From contig NC_081414.1 in NCBI RefSeq assembly GCF_030272615.1, positions 391,001 through 455,000 on the forward strand: 64,000 nt of DNA, read 5' to 3'. This stretch comes from Cryptomeria japonica. Its lineage: Eukaryota; Streptophyta; Pinopsida; Cupressales; Cupressaceae. Below the pieces are notes generated by a model that worked only from the letters and a program-made list of their open reading frames with translations, searched no databases and was not told the origin of the DNA. Of the stretch, positions 22,359 to 34,335 are shown one piece after another. Within the stretch, counting starts at the first letter, position 1, and every line of letters starts with the position of its first letter. Position numbers and translations under genes: made by a program.

Positions 22359-23625
22359 TGTTGGATTTGGTTGTTCATTGTTGCTGCTAGGATATGTTGT
22401 TGTCATTGATGTCAACATATTCCTGTGATCTATTCCAGTGAGTTTGGGAAGCTTTTTTGATCCGGTTTGCAGTTCTTTGTTTTACTGGACTCCATCGGTA
22501 TTTCCTCCGATATATTTCAGTGTGATCAGATCTTGTGCTGAGACTTTAAGATATTGTCTTGGATAGTCTTGTGTATCTTCATTTCAGATAGTTCGTGATT
22601 TGGTGCTCGCAAGTTATCCTTCTTCGTGACAGTTGCTGATTGGTTGTGTTCTTGAGCTTCTAGACGTTGACTGATGAAGATTTGAAAAGTGGTGTTGGCG
22701 CAACTGTTCCGGATGTTTCTAACGTGCTTGTTGGTGTTTCCTAGTCGTGTCTTATTTGTTTTGGCGATCCGCATTAATCGATGTGCGAGTTTTGGCGATT
22801 TCTATGAACCGGTGATGATTTTCATGTTATGCAATAATTTTGGTGTAGCGTGTTGCGATTGGTCTTGGCGTGATTTCCGGTGGATGTGATCGTTTGAAAA
22901 TTTGAATTAGGTCCATGCTATGTAATGTAAATCATTATATTGGTCCGGTGGTCGATCTTTGTATCGTGTGATGTAATTTTTTGTAATTGTAAGTTGAGGG
23001 TTGAGGGTTTGGCTGACCTTGTTATCAAGGTTGATGATTTGTATGTATATATAGGTGAGATACTTATGTAATTTAGGTGTCGATATTGTGTTTGCATTAT
23101 CAGAGAGAGGTAAATGTGCAAACAAGGATATATCATTTAGTGAAGTATTGAGGTGAGATTCGTGTTGCAGAGCAGACAACTGTGCTTAACCGGAACTGTC
23201 ATCAAGCATTTAAAGATGCTATCTTTGCAGTTCATTTCTTCTAGATTGTAGTCCAAATCATATTGTAAGTCAGTGAGACTTCCTTGAGGGTTGTAGCTTT
23301 TCGGGCAAACATATTTTGAGCAATGAGCTCTAGGCAGTGTGCCTAAATGCATGTGCATTCCCCATTGTAATATTTTCACATACTACTGCAGAGTATCATC
23401 TTACTGTGGGTAGGTTCCCACCGTGGTTTTTCCTTTAACCAGGTTTTCCACGTCAAAAATCTTGGTGTTGTGTGTTGCGTGTTGTGCTGTTAATTTGGTT
23501 ATCTGTGTATTGCTGCAGTTTATCAGTTCTTGTTTTAAAGATTGATTTTTTGTATTCGGTGAAGACTAATTCACTCCCCCCCCCCCCGCCCCCCTCTCAG
23601 TCTTCCTTCTTGATTACTACTAACA
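22359..23625 (+). repeat. 3' LTR of the 19-kb copia element
   Basis: It starts TGTTGGATTTGG immediately after the purine tract AAAGGGGGAGAT. It has a TATATATAGG box near 23045-23055 and near its end a C-run after GACTAATTCACT (23575-23592), the same signature as in the solo LTR at 16043-17210. The end is placed at ...CTAACA (23625) by the CA rule and may be off by tens of bases. The matching 5' LTR is absent. Confidence 0.7.
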
Positions 23626-24639
23626 ACCCAAGGGTTAATGAAGGCTTGAGAGAAGTCAACATCATGTTGAATATTGAAGATTTTTGTATAGGAAAATTAC
23701 TTGTGTTTTTATTCATCCATACCAATCAGATTAAAGCTGCAGATCAACAGTAAGAGTCACACATGGTTTAGAGGGAGTTATATGAAGATTATGGCATGGT
23801 GTATAAGGGAAACACTTCAAGTACATGCATTAATTTAAGAAGAGAGAGAAAAATATATAGAAAGGATAAGCAAGGGAAATAGGAGAAAAAGTCTACAGCA
23901 TAAAAGCACATATCTCAAGTATATAAACTAAAGAAAGCCATCAAGATAAGTTCCATCTTTCAAAATTATTCTTAGCATTATGATTTAAATATTATATTAT
24001 AGAAAAAATGTCTTTGGAATCAATGAAATTATATTTATAAATGTATTACAATTCTCACTTTAAGTTAGAATTGTTGTTTCGGGACAAGATCAAGGTTAAT
24101 CCCGGATGGGGAAATTACATAATAGTTTCAAGAAGAAATAGCAACTTTCTGCATACTGCTGATATACCAAAGCAAATTAACTCTATCGGTATTTTTCTTC
24201 AAGTTAATAATCCTTGAAATGGTTGATTGTGGAATGTCAAACAAAAGTAAATTCCTATCCATCGGCAATTGCACACAAGTTAGCAAATGCTTATCGGTCA
24301 TTTCGCTAAGTTAGGCAAATGGGTAAAGAGGCTGACACTCTTATGGCTATCATCAAGCATGCCGATAACAAAAGGGAATTAAGCATTAATCGGCTCTTTC
24401 AACCAAATTCTTAACTTCACCAGTTGTCGATAATCAACAAAATATCGATAAAGATGACTTTCCAAAAGAAAAGATGCATAGCCGAGTTAGTTATGATAAC
24501 TACCCACAATTCTATTAAGTCTAAAAGGCATGTTTATCCAGGTTAACGACCTCTATCAAAGCACCAACTAGGGTTGTGAATTACTTCTAAAAGTAATTAT
24601 AAATTTATAACTAATTGCAATAACATGATCTCCAGATAT
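23626..24639. other. Spacer without recognisable gene
   Basis: AT-rich sequence with short frames only. Weakly patterned segments around 24090-24450 (repeated TATCGGT / ATCGATAA-like words) did not match a family I can name. Confidence 0.4.
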
Positions 24640-25703
24640 ACAAATTATATTTTATTGCAAAGGAGATAAGAGCTTTCAAGAAAATGTATTTGGCAATGTG
24701 GAAGTGTAAACAAAGCACATAAACAACTTGACAAAATGAGGTGGAATGCCATGATTGCAGGTTATGCGCCAACAAAATTGTTAAAAGGCCTTAGAAACTT
24801 TAAAGCAAATACAAGTGGCAAATGCGAGGTTGAGTTTCATGTTTTTTGCCAGTATTTTACATGTCTACACACTAAATTGAGAGTTTGCAAAAGAGTATGA
24901 ACATCTATTCAAAATTAGAGAAATAAGCTTCGCAGTCGAAAGCAGCAAGATTGCTAGCAATTCTAAATGAAGCAATCTGAAAAATAGACTTGCACTATCA
25001 TAATGTGCACTATATCAAGATCTCAGAATCAATCAAAGCACGACAAAGGGAGATTTTTGTCAAATATTATAATTGGAAATACTCTAGTAGAATGAGAGCG
25101 TGACAAAATGTGTGAAACAATTGACATTAAGTCTCAATGAAATACGACCTCATGAAATGCAGATCCAACAGCATGCACGTAATAGATTTATTGAAAAGAA
25201 TGCATATTAAAGGATACATTCAAAATAAATTTGTTAGAAAGTCTTCAGAAACTTTTGAGCAAAGAAATTTACTAGGCATGTGAAATGTTTGATAGAATGT
25301 GTCAAAGTCTGCTAGATTGAACACATAGTGATAAGGAGATTCGCTTTAATTTATACTGCTCTAGTAGACATGAATGCAAAATGTGGAACCAAGAACGACA
25401 TGTGAACCATCTGACAAAATGCCTCCAGTAAACTTGATCTCACACAATGCCAAGACTGCAGATCTACACAAGACACATGAACTAATATAGTCTTATAGAT
25501 GCCACAATTGCAGCATATACACAAAGTGATTGTTGAAAAGGCTTTAGAAACTTTCACGCCTCCACCAAAATGGGTAGCATTGGAACACGCTGTAGATGTT
25601 TGCACTTGGCCAATAAGATATATTTTATGGCATCTTTCATCCGAAATTTTGTTTCTTATCAACTAAAGAAAACAAGTTTGAAGTGGCGACAATAGGAAGA
25701 TTA
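24640..25703 (+). pseudogene. PLS/DYW-class PPR pseudogene fragments
   Basis: Scattered frames give PPR blocks: KCGSVNKAHKQLDKM then WNAMIAGYA (about 24685-24765), and TALVDMNAKCGTKNDM (about 25360-25405), with related words continuing to about 25590. These belong to the PLS-type PPR proteins that edit organelle RNA. The copy is riddled with stops and frame changes. A stretch at about 24970-25020 is nearly the same as sequence just 3' of the DYW stop at 49414, so this locus and the one at 47.5-49.7 kb are duplicates including flanks. The hAT at 25712 splits it. Confidence 0.65.
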
Positions 25704-25782
25704 CTTTTAGGCTGTGATACCGGTTCTCCCCTTTTTTGGCTGGGTCCTGGTCCTGGTCCGTGCCCGGTCCTGGTCCTGGTCC

Positions 25783-25854
25783 GGTTCGCTCTGGGTCCCA
25801 CCCGGGTCCTGCCCAGCCGCCTGGGCAGGACCCGGGTGGGACCCAGGGCGAACC
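25783..25854. repeat. GC-rich hairpin, two 34-bp arms, 4-base loop
   Basis: Arm 25783-25816 and arm 25821-25854 are reverse complements with one mismatch, separated by CCGC. The surrounding 25740-25880 is full of GGTCC/GGACC words. The hairpin sits about 70 bp inside the left end of the hAT element and probably arose from inverted subterminal repeats. Confidence 0.9.
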
Positions 25855-26168
25855 CAGGAGGACCCGGGTGAACCCAAGCCCGTGGGTTCCCAAAAACGGG
25901 GCCCATGGGTTAGCAAGCATTTAAAAACAATAAAAAAACAATATTTTTAATCTTCTAAATACATCTAAACCCTAATCCGCCCCTCTATGATGCATTTCAT
26001 GCATCAAAACATGCATTCAACCTATTCTACTTGCATTTTTGAAGATTTTTTCTCTACAATCAGGGTTCTTAGTTTTTGTATTTTTCTTCGAATGTGACGA
26101 CTACGAAGGTGTGAGACACGCATCAAAGGCATAGGAATCACTGGAGAAGAAGGATTTAGCCTTTAAAG

Positions 26169-26382
26169 GTAAGTGAATCTGAATTTTTTTCAAGTTTTCA
26201 AGAATTTTTCCAAGTTTTTTTCAAATTTTTAAATTTTTTTTTAAAGTTTTTTAAAGTTTTTTTAATTTTTTTTAAAGAAGTCTTGTATATTTTTTTACAC
26301 TTTGTATGCATAGTATGGGGTTATAATACCAAAATTTTAATAATTTTTTTCAATAATGTTGTGCATTCTCTTTTCATTTTAG
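26169..26382 (+). other. Probable 5' untranslated intron of the hAT transposase
   Basis: AAAG|GTAAGTGA at 26169 is a near-consensus donor and TTCATTTTAG at 26382 a good acceptor, with a T-rich stretch between. Splicing would join a short leader to the exon carrying the ATG at 26409. Confidence 0.55.
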
Positions 26383-26408
26383 GTGCACTATTCATATAAT
26401 CATACATA

Positions 26409-28892
26409 ATGGCTGGAATTGGAAGTGCAAGTGCAAGCTCTAGTTCAGTTGCAAATGTCCGAAATGAAAATACCCCCTTTAAAATTGATCAAGATTCACC
26501 ACTTTGGCATTATACAACAATGATCAAGCCAGTGTCTGGTGGTGGGGGTTTTGTTTGGCAATGCAACCATTGTGGCACTGAGTATACCAGCTCATACTAT
26601 CGAGTGAAAGGCCACCTTTGTTTCATCCCTGGGCGTGGAATAAAATTTTGTAAGGGATCAGATGGCAAGGGGCTGCCAAAAGCTCTAGTTTTGGGATATA
26701 TTAGAGAACAAGAGGAAGCTGATAGGAGAAGTAGCAAAGCAAAGACTAATCATCCTCTTGTCCATCAAAGCTCAATGTCTAAGAGGCCTTCTAGTAGCAT
26801 TGGCTCCACAAGACCAGCTGGTTCACATCCTTTCATGCAAAACCCACCAGTTGATGTAGTAGAGAATCAGAATGTTGTGGCTTCACGGAAAAGAGGCCCA
26901 TTGGATTTTGCCTTCAAAAATGAACTGAGAGAGATTGCAGATTCCAAAATTGCACGTTGCCTTTATGGCAATGGGCTTCCTTTCAACCTTGTTAGATCAC
27001 CTTACTTTCGGGACATGGTGCATACTCTTTGCAATACACCTTCTGATTATGTTTGTCCAGGGTATGAAAAGGTGAGAACCACCTTATTGGCAAAGGAGAA
27101 AGCATCCATAGAGTTACAGTTGAAGGTCATCAAAGATACATGGCAGGAAACAGGTGTGACCATTGTTTCTGATGGATGGAAAGATTGTAAAAATAGGCCA
27201 TTGATCAATGTTATAGCAGTGTGTCCTAAAGGGGCAATGTTTTTGAAAGCAGTGGATTGTGAGGGGCAAGTGAAAGATGCAAGTTTCATTGCCAATATCT
27301 TGATAGAATGCATTGACATGGTGGGGCCTCAAAATGTTGTCCAAGTTGTAACTGACAATGCTAAAAATTGTAGGGCAGCAGGGACTATAGTGGAGGCTAC
27401 ATATGGTCACATCTTTTGGACACCATGCGCAGTACACTCACTCAATTTAATCATGCAAAAGCTTGGCACACAAATTGATTGGGTGAAAAAACTATATGCG
27501 GAGGGCGAGGAGATTCAAATGTTTGTGACTAATCATCATGTCACAAGCCATTTTCAGGACCTTCTCCAAGTTGGAGTTGTTGAAGGTAATTTATAATTAC
27601 TAATTTTAAATTTTATTTTTTAATTTTTTAGTTTTAAATTTGTATTTTTTATAGACTTGCATTTGATATATGTTGTGTATTTTGTTATGTCATGTTAGGT
27701 TGCTGAAACACGATTTGCATCTCACACGCTTGTCTTAAGACGACTTCTGAAGGTGCGAGACGCCTTGAGTCGGTCATCAACAGCTTGTGGAGTGTACGGA
27801 AGCAGTCCCACACAAAAAGAGCTCTAAAAGTAAGAGCATTGATCCTTAGTGAGAAATGGTGGGATGATGTGGAATATGTTTTGAATTTCACTGAGCCCAT
27901 CATGAGCATGATCAGGTATGCTGATACTGATCGCCCATGTTTGGGCGAGATTTATGATGGCATGGATTGCATGGTGGAAAAAATAAAAGAAGTAATAAAT
28001 AGAAAAGAAAATGACCCAACGGAAACATTTTTCAAAGTTGTGCAGAAAATTGTTGTTGACCGTTGGAACAAGATGACCACCCCCTTACATCTCTTAGCAT
28101 TTGCTTTGACGCCAAAATTTTATAGTGCAGAGATGCTTGCAACACCAAGGAGGGTGCCACCATATAGAGATGCAGAGGTTGCTTCTGGCTATAGGGCTGC
28201 CTTTAAAAAGATATATCAAGATGAGGAGACAAGAAATATTGTCATGAGGGAGTTTGGCCAATTTGTATCTGCAAAAAATCATGATGTTGTAGCTCTTAAT
28301 GCTAGATATGGGATGGATGCTGATGAGTGGTGGTATGTACATGGTCAAGGCTCCATTTACTTGCAGCCTCTTGCAATTAAACTTAACTCCCAAGTATGTA
28401 TCTTTTTATTTTTTATTTTTATAGTTTTCCAGTTCCATTTGATGCTATCATTTTTTTATTTTATAATTTTAATTTGTAAATTTCTAATTATGTTTTAACT
28501 TTTAACAGGTTGCAAGTTCTTCTTCAACTGAGCGGAATTGGAGTACATACTCCTTCATCCACTCAGTCAAACGTAATCGTTTGGGTGCAAAGAAAGCTGA
28601 GGATTTGGTCTACGTACACTCCAACCTTCGTTTGTTGTCACATAAGGACCCTGAATATAGTGAGGGTGTAACAAGGAATTGGGATCTAGCCCCTGAGTGT
28701 GCTGATTTAGATGCTACAGTTGCACAACTTTGCCAAGTCTCTATAGACGAGGCGGTTATGGAATTTGAGAGAAACATAGCTAGTGGGAGTGGCATTCCAT
28801 TTGATATTGGTTCAATTGATGCTGAATTTGAACCACTTGATGACCGTGGGCTTGGGTTGGATGCTTCAGATGAAGATGAATATGGAATTTAA
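26409..28892 (+). pseudogene. hAT transposase (BED finger, DUF659, hAT dimerisation domain), frameshifted
   Basis: Exon 1 (26409-27585) begins MAGIGSASASSSS. It has a BED-type zinc finger at residues ~30-80 (WQCNHCG ... HLCF), then the DUF659 region (VTIVSDGWKD, VTDNAKNC, CAVHSLNLIM). Intron 27586-27698 and intron 28394-28508 have GT..AG ends. Exon 2 (27699-28393) holds FTEPIMSMIRYADTDRPCLG. Exon 3 (28509-28892) holds the dimerisation domain (ERNWSTYSFIHSVKRNRL) and ends DEDEYGI. Frameshifts near 27530 and near 27770 break the chain, so it cannot give full-length protein. Transposase would bind the terminal repeats in the nucleus and cut the element out. Confidence 0.88.
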
Positions 28893-29373
28893 ATCCCATA
28901 GATGGCTTGTAATTTGAATGTTTAACTTTATACTTTATTGTGTCATGACATTTTCACATTTTGAAACTTGAAACTTGAATATTATCTTTTTTGCAAATTA
29001 TGAATATGATATTACATTTATGATTTATGATATATCAATATCAAAATATTTATTGGCATTGGCAATTATGGATTTATGATTTATTGATTTATGATTTATC
29101 TGTTATCATCTATGTATCATTGTATGGGAAAGTTACATTGTATGTTTGATGTTTCATATTTGTATGTTTGAATTGTGAACATATATAATTTTGATGTTTG
29201 AAGTTTGAACATATATATATATATATATATATTAAAAAAAATTAAAATATATATATATATGTACGGACGAACCCGTACCCGTACCCAAAAAAAAAAATTT
29301 TTTGCCGAATCCGCAAACCCGTACCCGAATCCGAACCCGAATCCGAACCGGAACCGGTAACTTAGCTTTTAGG

Positions 29374-29977
29374 TCATGCCATTTGTGTTCGTATACACGA
29401 GGAACATGGAACCATGGACAAAAACAATGGAATTCGTGTGACAAAGTGCCTTGCAGAGATAACAACTCAAAGAAATACCTTAGTTGACATGCATGCAAAA
29501 TGTGGAAGCATACAAAAGGCATGCAAATAGCTTGACATACTGCCCCAAAGAAATGTGGTTCCTTAGAATGCATGATTGTGGGATATACATAAAATAAACT
29601 GTTAAAAAGGGTTTACAAACTTTCAAGCAAATGCGAGTGGCAAGTGTGAAGCCGATTCAACAACCTTTTCCCAACATCCTCCCTACCTGCACACCAAAGT
29701 GGGAGGTTTGAGATAGAATTTGGACGTCTATCAAGGTAGATTTTATCTGATGTTTTACTTGAATGCAAAATGTGGGAGCACAGACATGCTACGTGCACCA
29801 TTGAACAGAATACCATGAGGAAGTGTAGTTTTGCGATCGCTATGGCTACAGAATATGCACATAATGGAATCACAAGACAAAACTCCAAAGAGTTTTCCAA
29901 AATTTGCAGAATCGAAAAAGATGATATACAAATTTTGGGTTGCCACACACTGTATGATTTCATTTATAGTAAGAGAG
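29374..29977 (+). pseudogene. PPR pseudogene continuation right of the hAT
   Basis: Frames give LVDMHAKCGSIQKACK and LPQRNVV (about 29483-29560), and later words such as EYAHNG (about 29852). These are PLS-type PPR repeats continuing the fragment at 24640-25703. Stops are frequent. It ends where the gypsy element starts at 29978. Confidence 0.6.
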
Positions 29978-32480
29978 TATCATGTCCCCACCTTAATAGC
30001 ATCATCCAAGGAGGAATTCAGAAAAATCATCTTACTAAGACTTCACAACTTTTCTGAAGGTTGGAGATCCACCAGTAAGGACTTTGACATTCAACAAGAG
30101 AATAAAATATTTCCTAAAACTTCGCAAGGATTTGTGTATCGAAATCAACCCTCGAAATCAACCCCCGTATTCAAGCAAATTTGTAAACTTAACAAACCCC
30201 TAAATAAGCGATTGTCAAGGCCCACGTAAAAAGAAGAGAGACACGAGATCAATATGAAGAAAATTGTCATGCCCTCACCTTGCTAACAGTCAATAATCAA
30301 AGGAAATTGTCTTTCAAAGACTTTACAATTTCCTAATCGAACTTAGGTAACAAGGAAATTAGTCATTGTCTAAGGAAGAATAAACATAGGCATCGCTTTA
30401 ACCCTTAAGTGATTCATTACACTATGAAAGGGCACGTATGAGATAAAAGGCCACAGTCACAAAATAAAGAGGCGCCACTTTTCAGGAGGACATGGCTATG
30501 AAAAGAGGCAACCCTCCTAGACTGATTGGGGGGTATATATTGCCAACAGAATCAAAGGAGAGGGGCATGGATGGGCAAGCGATAGAAGCAATTCTACAAT
30601 CGGTGGAGAAAGATAGCAATCAGATCAGAAGCAAATACAGTAATAAAACAATAAGATAAATCCAGATCGAGCATAAGGAAGCAGCAGACTCCTGGTTATT
30701 TCAGAACTATTATTAGAAGCATTTAATAATCTAACAATTGCTCTTGGGGTATAACTATAGCATTTAAACCCTTTGTTAATCATGATCAAATCATTCAAAC
30801 AGAGCAGGTATTGAACATCATCATCAATCATCCAAAACAAATTTTCAGAAACATCAGTGTCAGCGAATCATTAAATTATATCAAAACAGTCCAGCAGATC
30901 GAACCATCCTAAGCAGGTCAGATACATTAATCAAATCACACAGCAAAAGTATTTCCCATAAGATAGGGAGTACCAATCAAAAGAGAAACCAGTCCAATTC
31001 ATCACAACAATTTCTAATTGTATATGGTGAAAATGGATAACAATAATAACGATATTGAAAGGCTAAATGAATTCAACCACAAAACCCTAGCCTAACAATC
31101 AACAAAGATCCACCATAACATATGAAGATTACCTAAGACAATGCTAATCAGATGAAATCACAAAGATTATACCATCACATGTCCAATAGGGTTTTGATCT
31201 TCATTCTTCCTATCTCCATTGATCTTGCTTGATATAAATGCTCTCAGATTTTATGTGCACAAGAGCTCAACAAAGAACGGAATGTGGTTGCTAGTAGGAT
31301 CGTAGTGTAGTCAATTGCATAAGTTGATTAGAATGCATAGAACAATTAGGGTAGATAATGAAGGAAGCATCTCCTTATATAGAAGACACTATATGAAATG
31401 GAGGGATAAGATTGAGAGGTGTAAAAGGAGGTCGGCTATGATTAGAGGGTAGGTAAAAGAAATAATAAAATAATGAAAGGGGTAGGTAGTGTATGAATTA
31501 AGAGATGAATGACATGTGTCATGGGTAGAAAAGGTTAATGAATTAATTAAATAAATAAAGATTTATTTAACTAATAGAAGAAGTGGGATCAATTAAATAA
31601 ATAAAATATTTATTTAATTTAGGAAAAGGATAATTTAAATAAATAAATGTATTTATTTAAATGAGAAATAAGGCTAGAAGAGGATAAATGAATTAATTAA
31701 ATAAATAAAGATTTATTTAATTAATAGAAGAATTAGGCTAAAGTAATTAAATAAATAAAATATTTATTTAATTAGACATGACAATTTTGGGTGTCTACAC
31801 TAATCATTACAGATTAATATTATCAAGCATATATTCAGTGGTATACTTGATATTTCTGCCAATCTTTGTCTTATATATGTATACATGTTGTTTATGCATA
31901 ATAAAAGTTTAAATATATGTTCTTATGATGGAATATAAAATGTGTCTGATTGACTGAAACCCACCTTGTGGGAAAGGCCTAGGGTGTAAGCAAAAGCGGT
32001 ATACAAGGCTCCATAAGTAGGCCGTTCTAGAGTTGACTGTAATGGCTCCTAGGACCAGAGGGCACTTACGAAGAGAACCAAGTAACCCACTTACAACCCT
32101 CTCCCAACTCCACAAGATGGCAAGTGTCTTTAGGGGGATGAGACATTGATAGAGAAAGCAAGTACAAGCTGCCAAGCAAGAGGGCTGTGGCAGACATCCA
32201 CTCTTGGGCTTGGTGCAGAAATGACTTCGGGTGGACCCATCATGTCTCTCCTCCAAACCCTAATGAGCTTGCGTAGTATTATTGATAATCTATGAATATG
32301 ATGTGGTATGCCTAACCCCAATGGTTGAAAAGATATATATATATATGCTGTCTATGTCATGATGCAGGATTTAAATCTAGGATCGCGTTATTAAAGATAA
32401 TATTTACTTGGTAAGATGAAACCCTAACTCTAATTTGTTGTAATTGTAATTTTAGGGAAAATTAGGTACGGGACATTTCA
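29978..32480 (+). repeat. 5' LTR of the gypsy element (with nested solo LTR)
   Basis: It starts TATCATGTCCCCACC, a mutated form of the TGTCATGCCCGCACC start of the 3' LTR. It matches that LTR over most of its length and ends ACGGGACATTTCA at 32480. A second head-like motif TGTCATGCCCTCACC occurs at 30265. The insert 31019-31799 is absent from the partner. A TA-rich segment near 32330-32450 is missing from the 3' LTR. Confidence 0.8.
31019..31799 (-). mobile_element. Solo LTR, target duplication CTAAT
   Basis: Perfect CTAAT repeats flank it at 31014-31018 and 31800-31804. On the minus strand it reads TGTAGACACCCAAAATTG ... ACCATATACA. A minus-strand TATA box CTATATAAGG lies near 31385-31373. 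The interior has repeated AT-rich modules (TTTATTTAATTAA). The partner LTR keeps the uninterrupted site with a single CTAAT at 35356-35360, which proves the insertion. Confidence 0.92.
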
Positions 32481-32482
32481 AT

Positions 32483-32495
32483 TGGTATCGAGCCC
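32483..32495 (+). promoter_or_regulatory. Primer-binding site of the gypsy element
   Basis: TGGTATCGAGCCC begins two bases after the 5' LTR end, the spacing and sequence used by many plant Ty3/gypsy elements, complementary to the 3' end of a tRNA (Met-type). It fixes the LTR boundary and the plus orientation. Confidence 0.75.
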
Positions 32496-32589
32496 TAATC
32501 CTGCCAGCCTATGAGATAAACCTACTTAATCACCATACAATTAGGGTTATCTATTCAACCCTTTCTTAAGTGAATCAAAATCAAATAGG

Positions 32590-33560
32590 CCATCATTGCA
32601 CTTTTATATGCATGTATCTTTCAAATGTATGCTTTATGCCTGACTTGTATTTATATGGCTTCATGCCCTAGGTGTACTCATACTTCATGCCTTACATATA
32701 CACTTCATGTCTTATGTGTATTTACGTGTATTACTTCAAGCCTTATGTGGATGCTTCATGCTTTACGCATATACTTCATGCCTTACATGTATGCTTCATT
32801 CATGTGTATACTTTATGCTTTATACGATACATGTATTCACATATATGCTTCATGCCTTCAGTGTATTCACATGTATGCTCCATGCCTTAAGTGTGTTCAT
32901 GTGTATACTTTATGTTGTATGCATTGCATGTATTCACGTATATGCTTCATGCCTTAGTGTATCCATGTGTATGCTTCACACCTTAAGTGTATTCACATCT
33001 ATACTTCATGCCTTAAGTGTATTCATATGTATAATTTATGCTTTATGCACTACGTGTATTCACATATATGCTCCATGCCTTGGGTGTATTCACGTATATG
33101 CTTCATGCCTTAAATGTATTCACGTGTATACTTCATGCCTTAAATGTATACACATTATGTGCTACGTGTATTTACTTATATGTGTCATGCATTAAGTGTA
33201 TGCTTCATACCCTAAGTGCATTCATACTTCATGCTTTATGTGCTACAAGTATTCATGTATATGCTTTGTGAATTAAATGTATACTTCATTACGTGCATTA
33301 ATATGTATGATTTGTGCCTTATGTATATTCATGCATACTCTTCATGCTTTAGACCTTACATGTATTCATGAGAATGATTTATGCCTTACATAAATTTGTG
33401 CGTAAACTTCATGCTTTCTGCCTCACCTACATTCATGCATATGATTCATGTGTATACTTCGTATTTTACACCTTATGATTCAGACACTATGTGTATGCAC
33501 TTCATGCTTTATGTATTTGCTTCATACCCAATGTGTTTCAGCATGTTTACACCATGATTA
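32590..33560. repeat. ~30-bp period minisatellite in the gypsy internal region
   Basis: Degenerate units of the form TGTATTCACATGTATGCTTC + ATGCCTTAAG repeat many times. The period is close to 30 bp, so several frames stay open for long distances and give a 10-residue periodicity (such as CLKCIHVYTS). I regard these frames as by-products of the repeat rather than genes. The array fills about half of the element's internal DNA. Confidence 0.8.
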
Positions 33561-34335
33561 CTTTATGCTCAATGCCATTCAGACATATGTCATTGAATGA
33601 TTGAACTCAATATGATAAAATTGACATACAACTAAACATGTTAACTCTCTTTTGAGGAACTGATGAAGAATCATACCATAGATCTGTCATATGTTTTGAC
33701 TGCTAAGTCATACGCAGTCTGCGTATATTATGAACAACAGTAGGTGATGAACTTTGGGATTTTCAACCCAGTAAAAGCAGTGTACAAGCAAACAAATGAC
33801 AACTCAACATAATCCCTACCACAAGTAAGGCAAGATTGTGAAAAAAAAGAAGACAGTACCAAAAACCAACTCTAAACCTTTCTAGGCAAGAACATCTAAG
33901 ACCACAGATGTGTGCTGTGTTTCAAATCCTCATCTTACTATTTGACAATTTCCTCTTCTTACCTTGCCTCAAGGAAATAAATCAAAGCAGAATCCTGGTA
34001 AATGCAGAAATTGAATTTTTGATTGATCATCCCTCAATTAATTTCAAACTATGCTATTACAAGACAAGGAAAAAAACTTATCTCGAGTCATGGGGCTTGC
34101 AATTTCTCAACTATTGTTCATATTGTTGAGAATTATTGAGGCACCCCACCTTGAAGTAAAGACAGAAACATATCTTGGTTTAAATCTGCAAGTTGAGTTA
34201 ATATCAGAGTTGTGCAGCAGAAGCTAAGTACATTCCATGGAGGATCAAATCTCCAGAAGTTAGGGACCCTCAAACTGAAAAGATTTGAATAAAATTGGCA
34301 TTGCTCGAGGACAAGTAACTTTGGGAAGGACCAAC
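33561..34335 (+). other. Gypsy internal 3' region and polypurine tract
   Basis: No domain is recognised. Near 34225-34260 a frame reads YIPWRIKSPEVRDPQ-like words, and just before the 3' LTR stands GCTCGAGGACAAGTAACTTT followed by GGGAAGGACCAAC. This closely resembles the end-of-pol and polypurine segment of plant gypsy elements. The intervening sequence is non-coding. Confidence 0.5.

Larger units (their letters stand above)
25712..29365 (+). mobile_element. Complete hAT DNA transposon with 8-bp target duplication
   Basis: The element is bounded by a perfect 8-bp duplication CTTTTAGG at 25704-25711 and 29366-29373, the size produced by hAT transposases. Its ends form imperfect terminal inverted repeats: CTGTGATACCGGTTC on the left and CTAAGTTACCGGTTC (reverse complement) on the right, 12 of 15 matching. 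Subterminal repeats of the GGTCCTGGTCC type (left) and CCGAATCCGAACC type (right) resemble hAT transposase-binding arrays. It encodes a hAT transposase pseudogene in plus orientation and lies inside a PPR pseudogene. With frameshifts in the transposase it is not autonomous. Confidence 0.9.

Noticed and set aside
25637..25950. Several overlapping frames rich in Gly-Pro, Arg-Thr and Gly-Ser words
   Set aside because: They are translations of the GGTCC/GGACC subterminal repeats and hairpin of the hAT element on both strands, not genes.
32625..33271. Open frames up to 162 codons rich in Cys, Met, Leu and Ile, resembling a membrane protein
   Set aside because: They follow exactly a 30-bp DNA repeat and occur in two frames, so openness is a by-product of the repeat period.
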